64,000 nucleotides of DNA. Origin: Clostridiales bacterium. GTDB lineage: Bacteria; Bacillota; Clostridia; Christensenellales; Borkfalkiaceae. The notes beneath the pieces were generated by a model. That model saw only the letters and a program-made list of their open reading frames with translations, was not told the DNA's origin and did no database searches. Positions 1 to 7,352 of this stretch are shown here, piece after piece. A program made the position numbers and the translations under genes. The stretch spans positions 1-64,000 of the forward strand of contig SVIM01000005.1 in assembly GCA_015069485.1 (NCBI GenBank), written 5' to 3'. How positions within the stretch are numbered: position 1 is the first letter of the stretch; each line of letters opens with the position of its first letter.

Positions 1-987
1 AAAAAATTCAACTGCCCTATAGTGTTGAATTCCTTGATATTCAATTCCTACTTTTAATTGTGGAATATAAATATCTAAGCTTTGTGGAGAAAGCCATTTA
101 GGACGATATTGGAAGATTGTATCTTTATATTTTTTACTAATATTTTTGAACAATGCTTGTTCGTTTTTCCATTGGGTTTGAATAATGCCATCATTAACTA
201 ATTTACTCTTTAAAATTTCTTTTTCTATTTTCCAATCATATTGCTTATTGTCGATTTCTTCAATGCGTTTTGCATCCAAATACATTTTTTGTAGAGCAGG
301 TAATATGTAATAATTTAAATCAACAAAAAATTGCCATTCATCATCAAATAACGACCAATCAATAAACTTTCGTATATTTTCACGCACATAGTATATCAAA
401 AAAGGATTGTTATCCCTTCGAGTGCTTCTACCTTGAAATACAGTTAAAGCATTAGGCTTTGGTAAAGAATAATTGTACTCTTCATTTCCTGTTAATTCCG
501 CATAGTATAAAATATCGTAGCCAAAAAGTTTATATCCACCAAAATTATCTTCCAATACTGTAGAATACACTAAATGGTTCATTAAAATTATTTCATTAAT
601 TTGAGTATTATTGAAAACAACAAGATAATTAATAGTGCTATCATTAGGGAATAAATTGTTTAAAATCCCAACTTTTTTCGCTTTCTTAATTACTTCTTGT
701 ATTATAAAAAAATTAGGGTCGTATTTTTCAGGGAAAATATATACAATATCAGTATTTTCTATTTCATTAAATTGACTTAAAAATTCTAATGCATATTTAC
801 TAACTGAAGTGTTTTTTAAACTTTTTGATATTTTTTTACTTGTATTATCCATATCACTCATTTCTTCCCTAAAACCAAGAAATAGGAACTTTTCATATCC
901 CTTTGAAATAAAATCATTATAGATGGCATCTATTCCGTGATTGTATTTTTTGAAAGATCCGTTTTGCAAAAATTCTAATAATTTCAT
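1..987 (-). CDS. Partial PD-(D/E)XK nuclease-like protein, cut by the left edge
   Basis: The frame is open from ATG 987-985 to base 1, giving 329 visible residues; the C-terminus lies outside the window. I do not recognise the N-terminal 290 residues, which have no signal peptide or membrane segment. Residues 304-323 read LDIYIP, a short strand, then IEYQGIQHY. Asp305 followed by Glu316-x-Gln318 in hydrophobic strands fits the core of PD-(D/E)XK nucleases in the E-x-Q variant. That assignment is inference from a short motif. The gene is A+T-richer to the eye than the glycogen genes, which would suit an acquired gene. It has its own promoter and a long structured leader with an apparent attenuator. 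Its ribosome binding site (GAAGGG) is weak and far from the ATG. Coding status is firm; function is uncertain. Confidence 0.75.
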   Translation of the reverse strand, partial: MKLLEFLQNGSFKKYNHGIDAIYNDFISKGYEKFLFLGFREEMSDMDNTSKKISKSLKNTSVSKYALEFLSQFNEIENTDIVYIFPEKYDPNFFIIQEVIKKAKKVGILNNLFPNDSTINYLVVFNNTQINEIILMNHLVYSTVLEDNFGGYKLFGYDILYYAELTGNEEYNYSLPKPNALTVFQGRSTRRDNNPFLIYYVRENIRKFIDWSLFDDEWQFFVDLNYYILPALQKMYLDAKRIEEIDNKQYDWKIEKEILKSKLVNDGIIQTQWKNEQALFKNISKKYKDTIFQYRPKWLSPQSLDIYIPQLKVGIEYQGIQHYRAVEFF

Positions 988-1005
988 AAATGTTTTCCCT
1001 TCAAT

Positions 1006-1048
1006 AAAAAAGTGCGCCCATAGAGAGCGCACGAAAAACGCACCTCTC
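1006..1048 (-). promoter_or_regulatory. Attenuator-like leader: overlapping terminator and antiterminator
   Basis: On the minus strand, GTGCGC (complement of 1027-1032) pairs with GCGCAC (1012-1017) and is followed by six U, an intrinsic terminator ending about 20 bases before the nuclease-like ORF. Just upstream, GAGAGGTGCG (1039-1048) can pair with CGTGC and CTCTC (1023-1033) with one bulge and two G-U pairs. This second hairpin uses the left arm of the terminator, so the two exclude each other. That is the usual form of a transcription attenuator. No known riboswitch was recognised, so the signal is unknown. The alternative reading is a plain terminator of the upstream leader RNA. Confidence 0.5.
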
Positions 1049-1053
1049 AATGT

Positions 1054-1140
1054 TGCTACACATTTTTCCCAAAGTTAGGCGAGAGCATACGTTTTTACCA
1101 ACAGTATGCCCTAACTTGGGAATATTCAAAATGTGTAGCA
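1054..1140. repeat. Nested 87-base palindrome in the leader
   Basis: Outer arms of 13 bases are perfectly complementary (TGCTACACATTTT at 1054-1066 and its complement at 1128-1140). Inside, CCCAA-GTTAGG (with one extra A) pairs with CCTAAC-TTGGG, and GCATAC (1085-1090) pairs with GTATGC (1104-1109) around a 13-base loop. Asymmetric bulges separate the three helices. The predicted minus-strand transcription start falls at its outer edge, so the RNA would begin with this hairpin. It may be a regulatory RNA domain or a DNA element such as a mobile-element end. A second copy was not seen in this window. Confidence 0.65.
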
Positions 1141-1145
1141 TAATT

Positions 1146-1174
1146 AGTATAGCACTAATTAAAAGAAAAATCAA
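1146..1174 (-). promoter_or_regulatory. Sigma-A promoter of the left-edge leader
   Basis: On the minus strand the -35 is TTGATT (1169-1174) and the -10 is TATACT (1146-1151), with a 17-base spacer. The expected start is near 1139-1140, the first base of the palindrome. This makes the palindrome, attenuator and nuclease-like gene one transcription unit. Confidence 0.6.
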
Positions 1175-1211
1175 TATAAAATGATATATCGTTGAAAAAA
1201 TTTGTAAGGGC

Positions 1212-1363
1212 ATCTAAAAACTTTGGAATTTAATTTAAAATAAATCGACCGTTTATTGCGTAATAAAGGCAACGATTTTTAGATACTTTGGGGCGATAAA
1301 AAGGTTCGGATTTATTACCTTCATCGGCACCAAAGTAAGCGGGATAGTATAACTGTCCCGCTT
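1212..1363 (+). other. Three abutting hairpins, candidate structured RNA of unknown family
   Basis: Three inverted repeats tile this stretch without gaps. Hairpin A pairs ATCTAAAAA (1212-1220) with TTTTTAGAT (1276-1284) and has an inner TTTATT/AATAAA helix with a GCGT loop. Hairpin B pairs TACTTTGG-GGCGAT (1284-1297) with ATCGGC-ACCAAAGTA (1323-1337) and has an inner AAGGT/ACCTT helix. Hairpin C is a terminator. End-to-end hairpins closed by a terminator suggest a small structured RNA on the + strand. The only upstream promoter seen is poor (TTGAAA at 1192-1197, a weak -10 after 17 bases). I could not match tmRNA, 6S, SRP RNA or a riboswitch. It could instead be palindromic debris of a mobile element. 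Confidence 0.4.
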
Positions 1364-1370
1364 ATTTTTT
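1337..1370 (+). terminator. Intrinsic terminator upstream of the glycogen operon
   Basis: Perfect 8-base stem AAGCGGGA (1337-1344) and TCCCGCTT (1356-1363), followed by ATTTTTT. It insulates the glycogen operon promoter from upstream + strand transcription. No gene other than the candidate RNA precedes it. Confidence 0.75.
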
Positions 1371-1523
1371 GCAAAAAAATCATTTTAAATTAAGGTTTAA
1401 CCGTAAAACTAACTTAATAATGTACTAACTTAGTTAATATATAATTTTATATTATGTTAAAGAGTAACAATCTTGGAAAAGTAATAAATTTTAAAAAAAT
1501 TTACATTTTTTTTTAAATCTACC

Positions 1524-1552
1524 TTGAAATATTTAAAGATATATGTTAGAAT
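1524..1552 (+). promoter_or_regulatory. Sigma-A promoter of the glycogen operon
   Basis: TTGAAA (1524-1529) and TAGAAT (1547-1552) are separated by 17 bases, with a run of T just upstream that could act as an UP element. The start would fall near 1559, about 17 bases before glgB. No operator was seen. The rest of 1371-1523 is A+T-rich with no gene. Confidence 0.7.
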
Positions 1553-1575
1553 AGTAAGGGTATTATGGTGAAATT

Positions 1576-3417
1576 ATGTCAAATGTAAATCATTTACAAT
1601 CTTTTCACAACGGAACAAGCTTCAAGGCTTATGATTTTTTTGGTTGTCACCGCGAAAATAACACCAAAGGCTTTACTTTTAGGGTGTGGGCTCCGCACGC
1701 TAAAAGCGTTAGCGTTGTAGGTAGCTTTAACGGGTGGTCGCAAAACGCAGATAAAATGTTTAGGCTTGAAGATGGACAAAGCTTCGAAGCTTTCGTATCT
1801 AACGCACAGGTTGGCGATCAATACAAATTTTGTATTGAAACGCGCGACGGTAAAATTTTATATAAAGCTGACCCGTTCGCTTTTCAATCTGATTTACCTT
1901 TAACGACAAATTCTGTTATTTGCGAGGAAATTTTATCTGAAAATTATATAAGAGATAATAATTTTAACTCAAAGCCCATAAATATTTACGAAGTAAACCT
2001 TTTATCCTGGAAAAGGAATAAAGACGGTTCGTATTATTCTTATAAGCAATTAGCCGAAGAGTTAGTTGATTACGTTAAAGAAATGGGATACACCCATATA
2101 GAATTTATGCCTATAACGGAATATCCGTTCGATGGATCTTGGGGTTATCAAGTAACAGGGTATTTTTCAGTAGTTTCTAGGCTTGGCACTCCACAGGATT
2201 TTAAAAATTTAGTTAATGCCTTTCATCAAAACGGAATAAAGGTTATTTTAGATTGGGTTCCGGCTCATTTTCCTAAAGACGAGTTTGGCTTATATCAATT
2301 TGACGGTGATAAGCTTTACGAGTGCCCTTTATGGGGTAGAACGGAATTTGAAGTTTGGGGAACTATGAAGTTTGATTATGGAAAGAAGGAAGTTTGTAGC
2401 TTTTTAATTTCCAGCGCGTCGTACTTTTTAGATAAATTTGCAATTGACGGAATAAGGGTAGACGCAGTTGCTTCAATGCTTTATCTCGATTACGAAAAAA
2501 AGGCAGGCGAGTGGATTCCTAACGTTTTCGGGGACAACAGAAATTTAGAAGCGATTTACTTTTTGCAAAATTTTAACCAAATTATTAAGCAAAATTATAT
2601 AGGCGCAATAACTATAGCGGAAGAATCGACTGCATTTGAAGGAATTACGCGTAGCGTAAATAAAGGCGGAATCGGCTTTGACTTTAAATGGAATATGGGT
2701 TGGATGCACGATATTTTACATTATTGCAAATTAGACCCTATTTTAAGAGCGCAAAATCATAATAAGCTTAATTTTTCAATGACTTATGCTTTTTCGGAAA
2801 ATTTTGTTTTGCCTTTATCGCACGACGAAGTAGTGCATTTAAAAGGCTCGATAATAAACAAAATGCACGGAAACTACAAAGAAAAATTTGCAGGGGAAAG
2901 GGCTTTGCTTGCTTTTATGTATGCTCATCCCGGCAAAAAGTTAAATTTTATGGGCTATGAAGTTGCCCAGTTTGACGAGTGGAATTATTTTAAAGATATT
3001 CAGTTTTCTTTAAAAGAATATGAAATGCACGCAAAAATGAGCGATTTCGTTAAAACGCTTAATCACTTATATAAAAACAGCCCGGAAATATACGAAATAG
3101 ACGATTCTTGGGACGGATTTAAATGGTTAGTAGTTGACGATGCAATTAATAATGTAGTTGCTTTTAACAGATATTCAAAAGATAAAAGCTGTTTAACCGT
3201 AGTTATTAATTTTTCAGGCATTGATTTAAAGGATTATCGAATAGGTATAGATGAAGGAAGTTATAGCCTAATTTTAAATACCGACGATATAATTTTTGGA
3301 GGCGAAGGTAAAAAGCTTCGCAAAACCTATAATACTGAAAATAAATCAAGAGGGAAGGAAGGTTCAATTTTAGTTGATATTCCTAAACTTACTTGCTTAT
3401 ATTTAAAAAAAGACTAA
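1576..3417 (+). CDS. glgB: 1,4-alpha-glucan branching enzyme
   Basis: Makes the alpha-1,6 branches of glycogen by cutting an alpha-1,4 chain and transferring it; cytoplasmic, GH13 family. The N-terminus carries a CBM48-like module ([20 protein letters not shown], about residues 35-54). The barrel follows with DWVPAHF (region I), GIRVDAVAS with nucleophile Asp296, IAEES with acid/base Glu349, and LSHDEVVH with Asp417. All three catalytic acids are present. At 613 residues it lies in the short range of bacterial GlgB and lacks the long N-terminal extension of the E. coli enzyme. The start at ATG 1576 has GGTG five bases upstream. It is the first gene of a five-gene glycogen operon. Confidence 0.95.
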   Translation: MSNVNHLQSFHNGTSFKAYDFFGCHRENNTKGFTFRVWAPHAKSVSVVGSFNGWSQNADKMFRLEDGQSFEAFVSNAQVGDQYKFCIETRDGKILYKADPFAFQSDLPLTTNSVICEEILSENYIRDNNFNSKPINIYEVNLLSWKRNKDGSYYSYKQLAEELVDYVKEMGYTHIEFMPITEYPFDGSWGYQVTGYFSVVSRLGTPQDFKNLVNAFHQNGIKVILDWVPAHFPKDEFGLYQFDGDKLYECPLWGRTEFEVWGTMKFDYGKKEVCSFLISSASYFLDKFAIDGIRVDAVASMLYLDYEKKAGEWIPNVFGDNRNLEAIYFLQNFNQIIKQNYIGAITIAEESTAFEGITRSVNKGGIGFDFKWNMGWMHDILHYCKLDPILRAQNHNKLNFSMTYAFSENFVLPLSHDEVVHLKGSIINKMHGNYKEKFAGERALLAFMYAHPGKKLNFMGYEVAQFDEWNYFKDIQFSLKEYEMHAKMSDFVKTLNHLYKNSPEIYEIDDSWDGFKWLVVDDAINNVVAFNRYSKDKSCLTVVINFSGIDLKDYRIGIDEGSYSLILNTDDIIFGGEGKKLRKTYNTENKSRGKEGSILVDIPKLTCLYLKKD

Positions 3418-3439
3418 TTTTATTCATTGGGGGACAACA

Positions 3440-4642
3440 ATGTTAAAAAAGAAAGAATGCGTTGCAATGTTACTCGCAGGTGGACAAGGAAGCAGACTTT
3501 ACGCGCTTACCAACAACATAGCAAAACCCGCTGTGTCGTTTGGTGCAAAGTATAGAATTATTGACTTCCCTTTATCTAACTGCATCAACTCGGGAATTGA
3601 CACTGTAGGCGTACTTACACAGTATCAACCTTTAGTATTAAACGAGTATATTGGAAATGGTCAGCCTTGGGATATGGACAGAACCTTCGGTGGCGTTCAT
3701 ATTCTTTCTCCTTACGAAGCTAAGCAATCAACTTCGTGGTATAAGGGTACGGCTAACGCTATTTACCAAAATATTCGTTTTATGAAGATGTATAATCCCG
3801 AATACGTATTAATCCTTGGCGGTGACCATATTTACAAAATGGATTACGACAAGATGCTTCAAGCTCACAAAGCAGCTAACGCAGATTGCACCATTGCGTG
3901 TATGCCCGTTCCTATGGAAGAAGCTCCCAGATTTGGTATTTTAAATACCAACCCTGACGGTAGCATTTATGAATTTGAAGAAAAACCCGCTAAACCTAAG
4001 AGTAATTTAGCGTCTATGGGTATTTATATCTTTACTGCTTCTAAGCTTTACAGTTATTTGGAAGCAGACGAGCTTGATCCTAATTCTTCTAATGACTTTG
4101 GTAAAAACATCCTTCCTAATATGCTTAACGCAGGTGAAAAGATGATGTCTTATACCTTTGAAGGCTATTGGAAGGACGTAGGTACGATTAGCTCTTTATT
4201 AGAAGCGAATATGGACCTTTTAGGTACAGCTCCTAATTTTGAAGTTGACGATTCTAACCACGTTATTCATTCAAGAAGCCCCCTTGCACCCCCTGCATAC
4301 GTTGAAGGTGAAGTTTCTAACTCCATCATTGCAACCGGATGCGAAGTAGAAGGAACGGTTATTAATTCAGTTATCGGTACCGACTGTATTATCGAAAGTG
4401 GCGCAGTCGTAAAGGATAGCGTTTTAATGGGAAATATAACTGTAAAATCTGGCGCTACCGTTAATTATTCAATTATTGACGAAGAAGTAGTAGTTGACGA
4501 AGGTGCAGTTATTGGTGCTTGCAAGGAAGAAGCGGTTAAGGTAGAAGGCAAAACTTCAGGCATAACCGTGCTTGGCAGAGGAATTAAGGTAAGCAAAAAC
4601 GCAGTAGTTCCCGCAGGCGAAATTATAGACAAAAACGTATAA
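3440..4642 (+). CDS. glgC: Glucose-1-phosphate adenylyltransferase, catalytic subunit
   Basis: Makes ADP-glucose from ATP and glucose-1-phosphate, the committed step of glycogen synthesis. The nucleotidyltransferase signature [10 protein letters not shown] is at residues 11-20, followed by [16 protein letters not shown] and later [10 protein letters not shown]. The C-terminus forms the left-handed beta-helix (repeats such as [16 protein letters not shown]). Length of 400 fits the family. The start is preceded by a strong GGGGGA site. It sits 22 bases after glgB and 14 before glgD; in Firmicutes GlgC usually pairs with GlgD in a heterotetramer. Confidence 0.96.
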   Translation: MLKKKECVAMLLAGGQGSRLYALTNNIAKPAVSFGAKYRIIDFPLSNCINSGIDTVGVLTQYQPLVLNEYIGNGQPWDMDRTFGGVHILSPYEAKQSTSWYKGTANAIYQNIRFMKMYNPEYVLILGGDHIYKMDYDKMLQAHKAANADCTIACMPVPMEEAPRFGILNTNPDGSIYEFEEKPAKPKSNLASMGIYIFTASKLYSYLEADELDPNSSNDFGKNILPNMLNAGEKMMSYTFEGYWKDVGTISSLLEANMDLLGTAPNFEVDDSNHVIHSRSPLAPPAYVEGEVSNSIIATGCEVEGTVINSVIGTDCIIESGAVVKDSVLMGNITVKSGATVNYSIIDEEVVVDEGAVIGACKEEAVKVEGKTSGITVLGRGIKVSKNAVVPAGEIIDKNV

Positions 4643-4656
4643 GGGAGGAGTAAATT

Positions 4657-5763
4657 ATGGCATCAACAGTTGGCGTTATTTTTTCAAGTATTAACGACGA
4701 AAACATACCCGAATTGACCAAAATAAGATCAATGGGTTCTATACCTTACGGCGGAAGATACCGTATGGTTGACTTTGCTTTATCCAATATGGTTAACTCC
4801 GGTATTACCACCGTAGGTATGATAACTAGAAATAACTATCAATCCCTTATGGACCACCTTGGTTCTGGTAAAAGCTGGGATTTAGCAAGAAAAGAAGGAG
4901 GCTTAATTTTATTACCTCCCTACATAAGCGAAACGGAAACCTTATACAAAAACCGTTTGGAAGCTTTAAAGGGCGCAACCGCTTTCCTTAAAAAATCTTC
5001 TGCAGACTTTGTTGTATTGGCTGATAGCGACGCTGTTTATAAGCTTGATTACAGCAAAATTATTGAAGCTCATTGTAAAAACAATGCAGATCTTACTTTA
5101 GTTTATCACGAACACGAAGTTAAAAAGTCAAATTATTATATGACTTTTAATACTGACGCAGACGAAAGAATTACCAGTGTAAACATCAACCCTGCTGCAC
5201 ACGGCGTTGCTAAAAATTACGTTAATATTATGGTTGCGAGAAGATCCTTCCTTATTAACCTTATTCAAAACGCACAGCAACGCGGTCTTGTAAGCTTTGG
5301 TAGGGACATTTTGAGCCCTGAAGTTAACCGCCTTAAAATTTACGGTTATAAGCTTGAAGGCTACTATGCAAATATGGATTCACTCGTTTCTTATTTCAAT
5401 TCAAATATGGATTTATTAAATAAATCTGTAAGAAGTGAAATTTTTGGCGATAGAGACGTTTATACTAAGGTAAACGATAGTGCACCTGCAAAATATGCAG
5501 AAACTGCAAAGGTTAAAAACTCGCTTATTGCCGACGGTTGCGTAATTGAAGGTACGGTAGAAAACTGTATTTTATTCCGTGGCGTTAAAATCGGTAAGGG
5601 TACTGTAGTTAAAAACTGTATTCTTATGACTGATAACGTAATTGGCGACAACTGCACTCTTGCATACGTTATTAGCGACAAAAACAGCGTAATCCGTAAT
5701 AATAGGGTTCTTGCTGGCTGTGAAGTTCAGCCTTACTTTATTAACAAGGGTTCACTTATCTAA
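4657..5763 (+). CDS. glgD: Glucose-1-phosphate adenylyltransferase regulatory subunit GlgD
   Basis: Paralogue of GlgC found in Firmicutes that modulates the ADP-glucose pyrophosphorylase complex. The fold is kept (GGRYRMVDFALSNMVNSGI near residues 30-48, beta-helix at the C-terminus), but the GGxGxRL nucleotide loop of GlgC is replaced by VIFSSINDENIPEL and the GGDH motif by LADSD. Loss of these residues is the expected GlgD pattern and argues for a non-catalytic role. GGGAGGAG lies just upstream of the ATG. It is in the same operon and in the usual order after glgC. Confidence 0.93.
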   Translation: MASTVGVIFSSINDENIPELTKIRSMGSIPYGGRYRMVDFALSNMVNSGITTVGMITRNNYQSLMDHLGSGKSWDLARKEGGLILLPPYISETETLYKNRLEALKGATAFLKKSSADFVVLADSDAVYKLDYSKIIEAHCKNNADLTLVYHEHEVKKSNYYMTFNTDADERITSVNINPAAHGVAKNYVNIMVARRSFLINLIQNAQQRGLVSFGRDILSPEVNRLKIYGYKLEGYYANMDSLVSYFNSNMDLLNKSVRSEIFGDRDVYTKVNDSAPAKYAETAKVKNSLIADGCVIEGTVENCILFRGVKIGKGTVVKNCILMTDNVIGDNCTLAYVISDKNSVIRNNRVLAGCEVQPYFINKGSLI

Positions 5764-5784
5764 TCAAAAATTGGGGGAAAGAAT

Positions 5785-7323
5785 ATGACAAACACCATTA
5801 AAAGAATAGTCGTTGCTAAAAGAGCAAAAAGGGTTGAGCCCCAAGATGCTCCCGCAGCGGTTGAAGAAATTAATGAAGTAAAGGAGGAAATTATGCCCGA
5901 AATTATTGATAAAAAGAAGATTTTATTTGTTGCTTCCGAATCTACGCCCTTTATTGCAACGGGTGGTCTTGCAGAAGTTATCGGTTCTCTTTCTAAAGCG
6001 CTTGCCGCTACAGGAAAGTATGACGTTAGAGTTGTTGTTCCCCTTTACGGCGATATAAAAAAGGAAATAAGGGAACAATTTAATTACCTTGGAAACATTT
6101 ACGTTCATCTCGCTTGGAGAAATCAGTACTGCGGTATTTTCTCTTGCGAAAGGGATGGCGTTACCTTCTATTTCCTTGACAATGAATTCTACTTTAAGCG
6201 TCCCGGATGCTACGGCTATTTTGATGATGGCGAAAGATTCGCTTTTTTCTCTAGAAGCGTTCTTGAGATTATGCCATTTTTAAATTTCTACCCCGACGTA
6301 ATGCATTGCCACGATTGGCAGGCAGCGCTTGCGGCAATTTATTTAAAAACTAATTACTGTTTTAAACAGGAATATCAGTTTATAAAAGCATTGTTCACTA
6401 TTCATAATATTGAATATCAAGGACAATACTCTCTTGATATTTTAACTGATTTGTTCGATATTTACGGCAAATATAAGTATCTCGTTGAATATAATAACTG
6501 CATAAATCTTATGAAGGGCGCTATTGAATGCTGTGAAAGATTCTCAACCGTTAGCCCTAAATATGCAGAAGAAATTAAAGACCCTTACTATGCCCACGGT
6601 TTAGACCCTATTATTCGCAATAATGCGTTTAAATTAACTGGCATTTTGAACGGTATCGACGATATTAGTTATAATTGCGCGCTCGACAGTCATCTTTTTG
6701 CAAACTTTACTCCCGAAGATTTTTCTAACAAGGCAATTTGTAAAGCTGAACTTCAAAAAATGTTAGGCCTTCCCGAAAGACCTGACGTGCCCGTAGTTTC
6801 TATGGTTTCTCGCCTAGTTTCTCATAAGGGCTTGGATTTAGTTACAAACGTTATCGAAGAATTTTTACAGGACGAGGTTCAAGTTGTTATTTTAGGTACT
6901 GGCGATAAGAGCTTTGAGGGACTCTTCTCTGACCTTGCAAGAAGATACCCCGATAAATTAAGCGCAAATATCGTATTTAACGGTGATTTATCAAGAAAAA
7001 TTTACTCCGGTTCGGACATTTTCCTTATGCCCTCCAAATCAGAACCCTGCGGACTTTCTCAAATGATTGCTTGCAGGTACGGTACTGTTCCCATCGTTAG
7101 GGAAACCGGTGGTCTTTACGATAGTATTAAGCCCACCGTAAACGGTTACACTTTTGCAAACTACAACGCACACGATATGTTGTACGTTTTAAGACAGGCA
7201 GCTAATGATTATAAAAATAAAGAAGAATGGGTAAAACTTATGTATAGAGCTGCCACTACCGATTTTAGTTGGAGTCATTCGGCAAAGGATTACGAATCGT
7301 TGTACTTAGATATGCTTAAATAA
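5785..7323 (+). CDS. glgA: Glycogen synthase (ADP-glucose type, GT5)
   Basis: Transfers glucose from ADP-glucose to the growing alpha-1,4 chain; GT-B fold. The family N-terminus KKILFVASESTPFIATGGLAEV appears at residues 43-64, where the GGLA loop binds ADP-glucose. SRLVSHKGLDL opens the second Rossmann domain, and PSKSEPCGLSQMIACRYGT is the C-terminal E-x7-E-type donor site. The protein is 512 residues because of a Lys/Glu-rich extension of 36 residues before an internal Met37. That internal ATG (5893) has its own AAGGAGG, so two start sites are plausible: a long form from 5785 (GGGGGAAAG upstream) and a standard 476-residue form. Confidence 0.95.
   Translation: MTNTIKRIVVAKRAKRVEPQDAPAAVEEINEVKEEIMPEIIDKKKILFVASESTPFIATGGLAEVIGSLSKALAATGKYDVRVVVPLYGDIKKEIREQFNYLGNIYVHLAWRNQYCGIFSCERDGVTFYFLDNEFYFKRPGCYGYFDDGERFAFFSRSVLEIMPFLNFYPDVMHCHDWQAALAAIYLKTNYCFKQEYQFIKALFTIHNIEYQGQYSLDILTDLFDIYGKYKYLVEYNNCINLMKGAIECCERFSTVSPKYAEEIKDPYYAHGLDPIIRNNAFKLTGILNGIDDISYNCALDSHLFANFTPEDFSNKAICKAELQKMLGLPERPDVPVVSMVSRLVSHKGLDLVTNVIEEFLQDEVQVVILGTGDKSFEGLFSDLARRYPDKLSANIVFNGDLSRKIYSGSDIFLMPSKSEPCGLSQMIACRYGTVPIVRETGGLYDSIKPTVNGYTFANYNAHDMLYVLRQAANDYKNKEEWVKLMYRAATTDFSWSHSAKDYESLYLDMLK
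5881..5895 (+). promoter_or_regulatory. Internal ribosome binding site and start codon in glgA
   Basis: AAGGAGG at 5881-5887 lies five bases before an in-frame ATG (5893-5895). A protein starting here begins MPEIIDKKKILFVASE, close to the usual GlgA N-terminus. It is a near-perfect site in coding DNA, so dual initiation is likely, though not proved. Confidence 0.6.
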
Positions 7324-7352
7324 TTTTACATAATATATATTAGGAGAACACA

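Noticed and set aside
1074..1115. GTTAGGC and CCCTAAC resemble integron attC core sites
   Set aside because: attC needs RYYYAAC on the outer left and GTTRRRY on the outer right; here the order is reversed. The only tyrosine recombinase in the window is Xer-like with no integron-specific patch seen.
1001..1213. 70-codon minus-strand ORF
   Set aside because: It is read through the leader palindrome, attenuator and promoter of the left-edge gene; no ribosome binding site and composition follows the hairpins.
1301..1333. T-arm-like GGTTCG followed later by CACCA, as in tRNA or tmRNA ends
   Set aside because: The loop lacks the invariant A, no acceptor or anticodon arms fit, and the bases are better explained by hairpin B.
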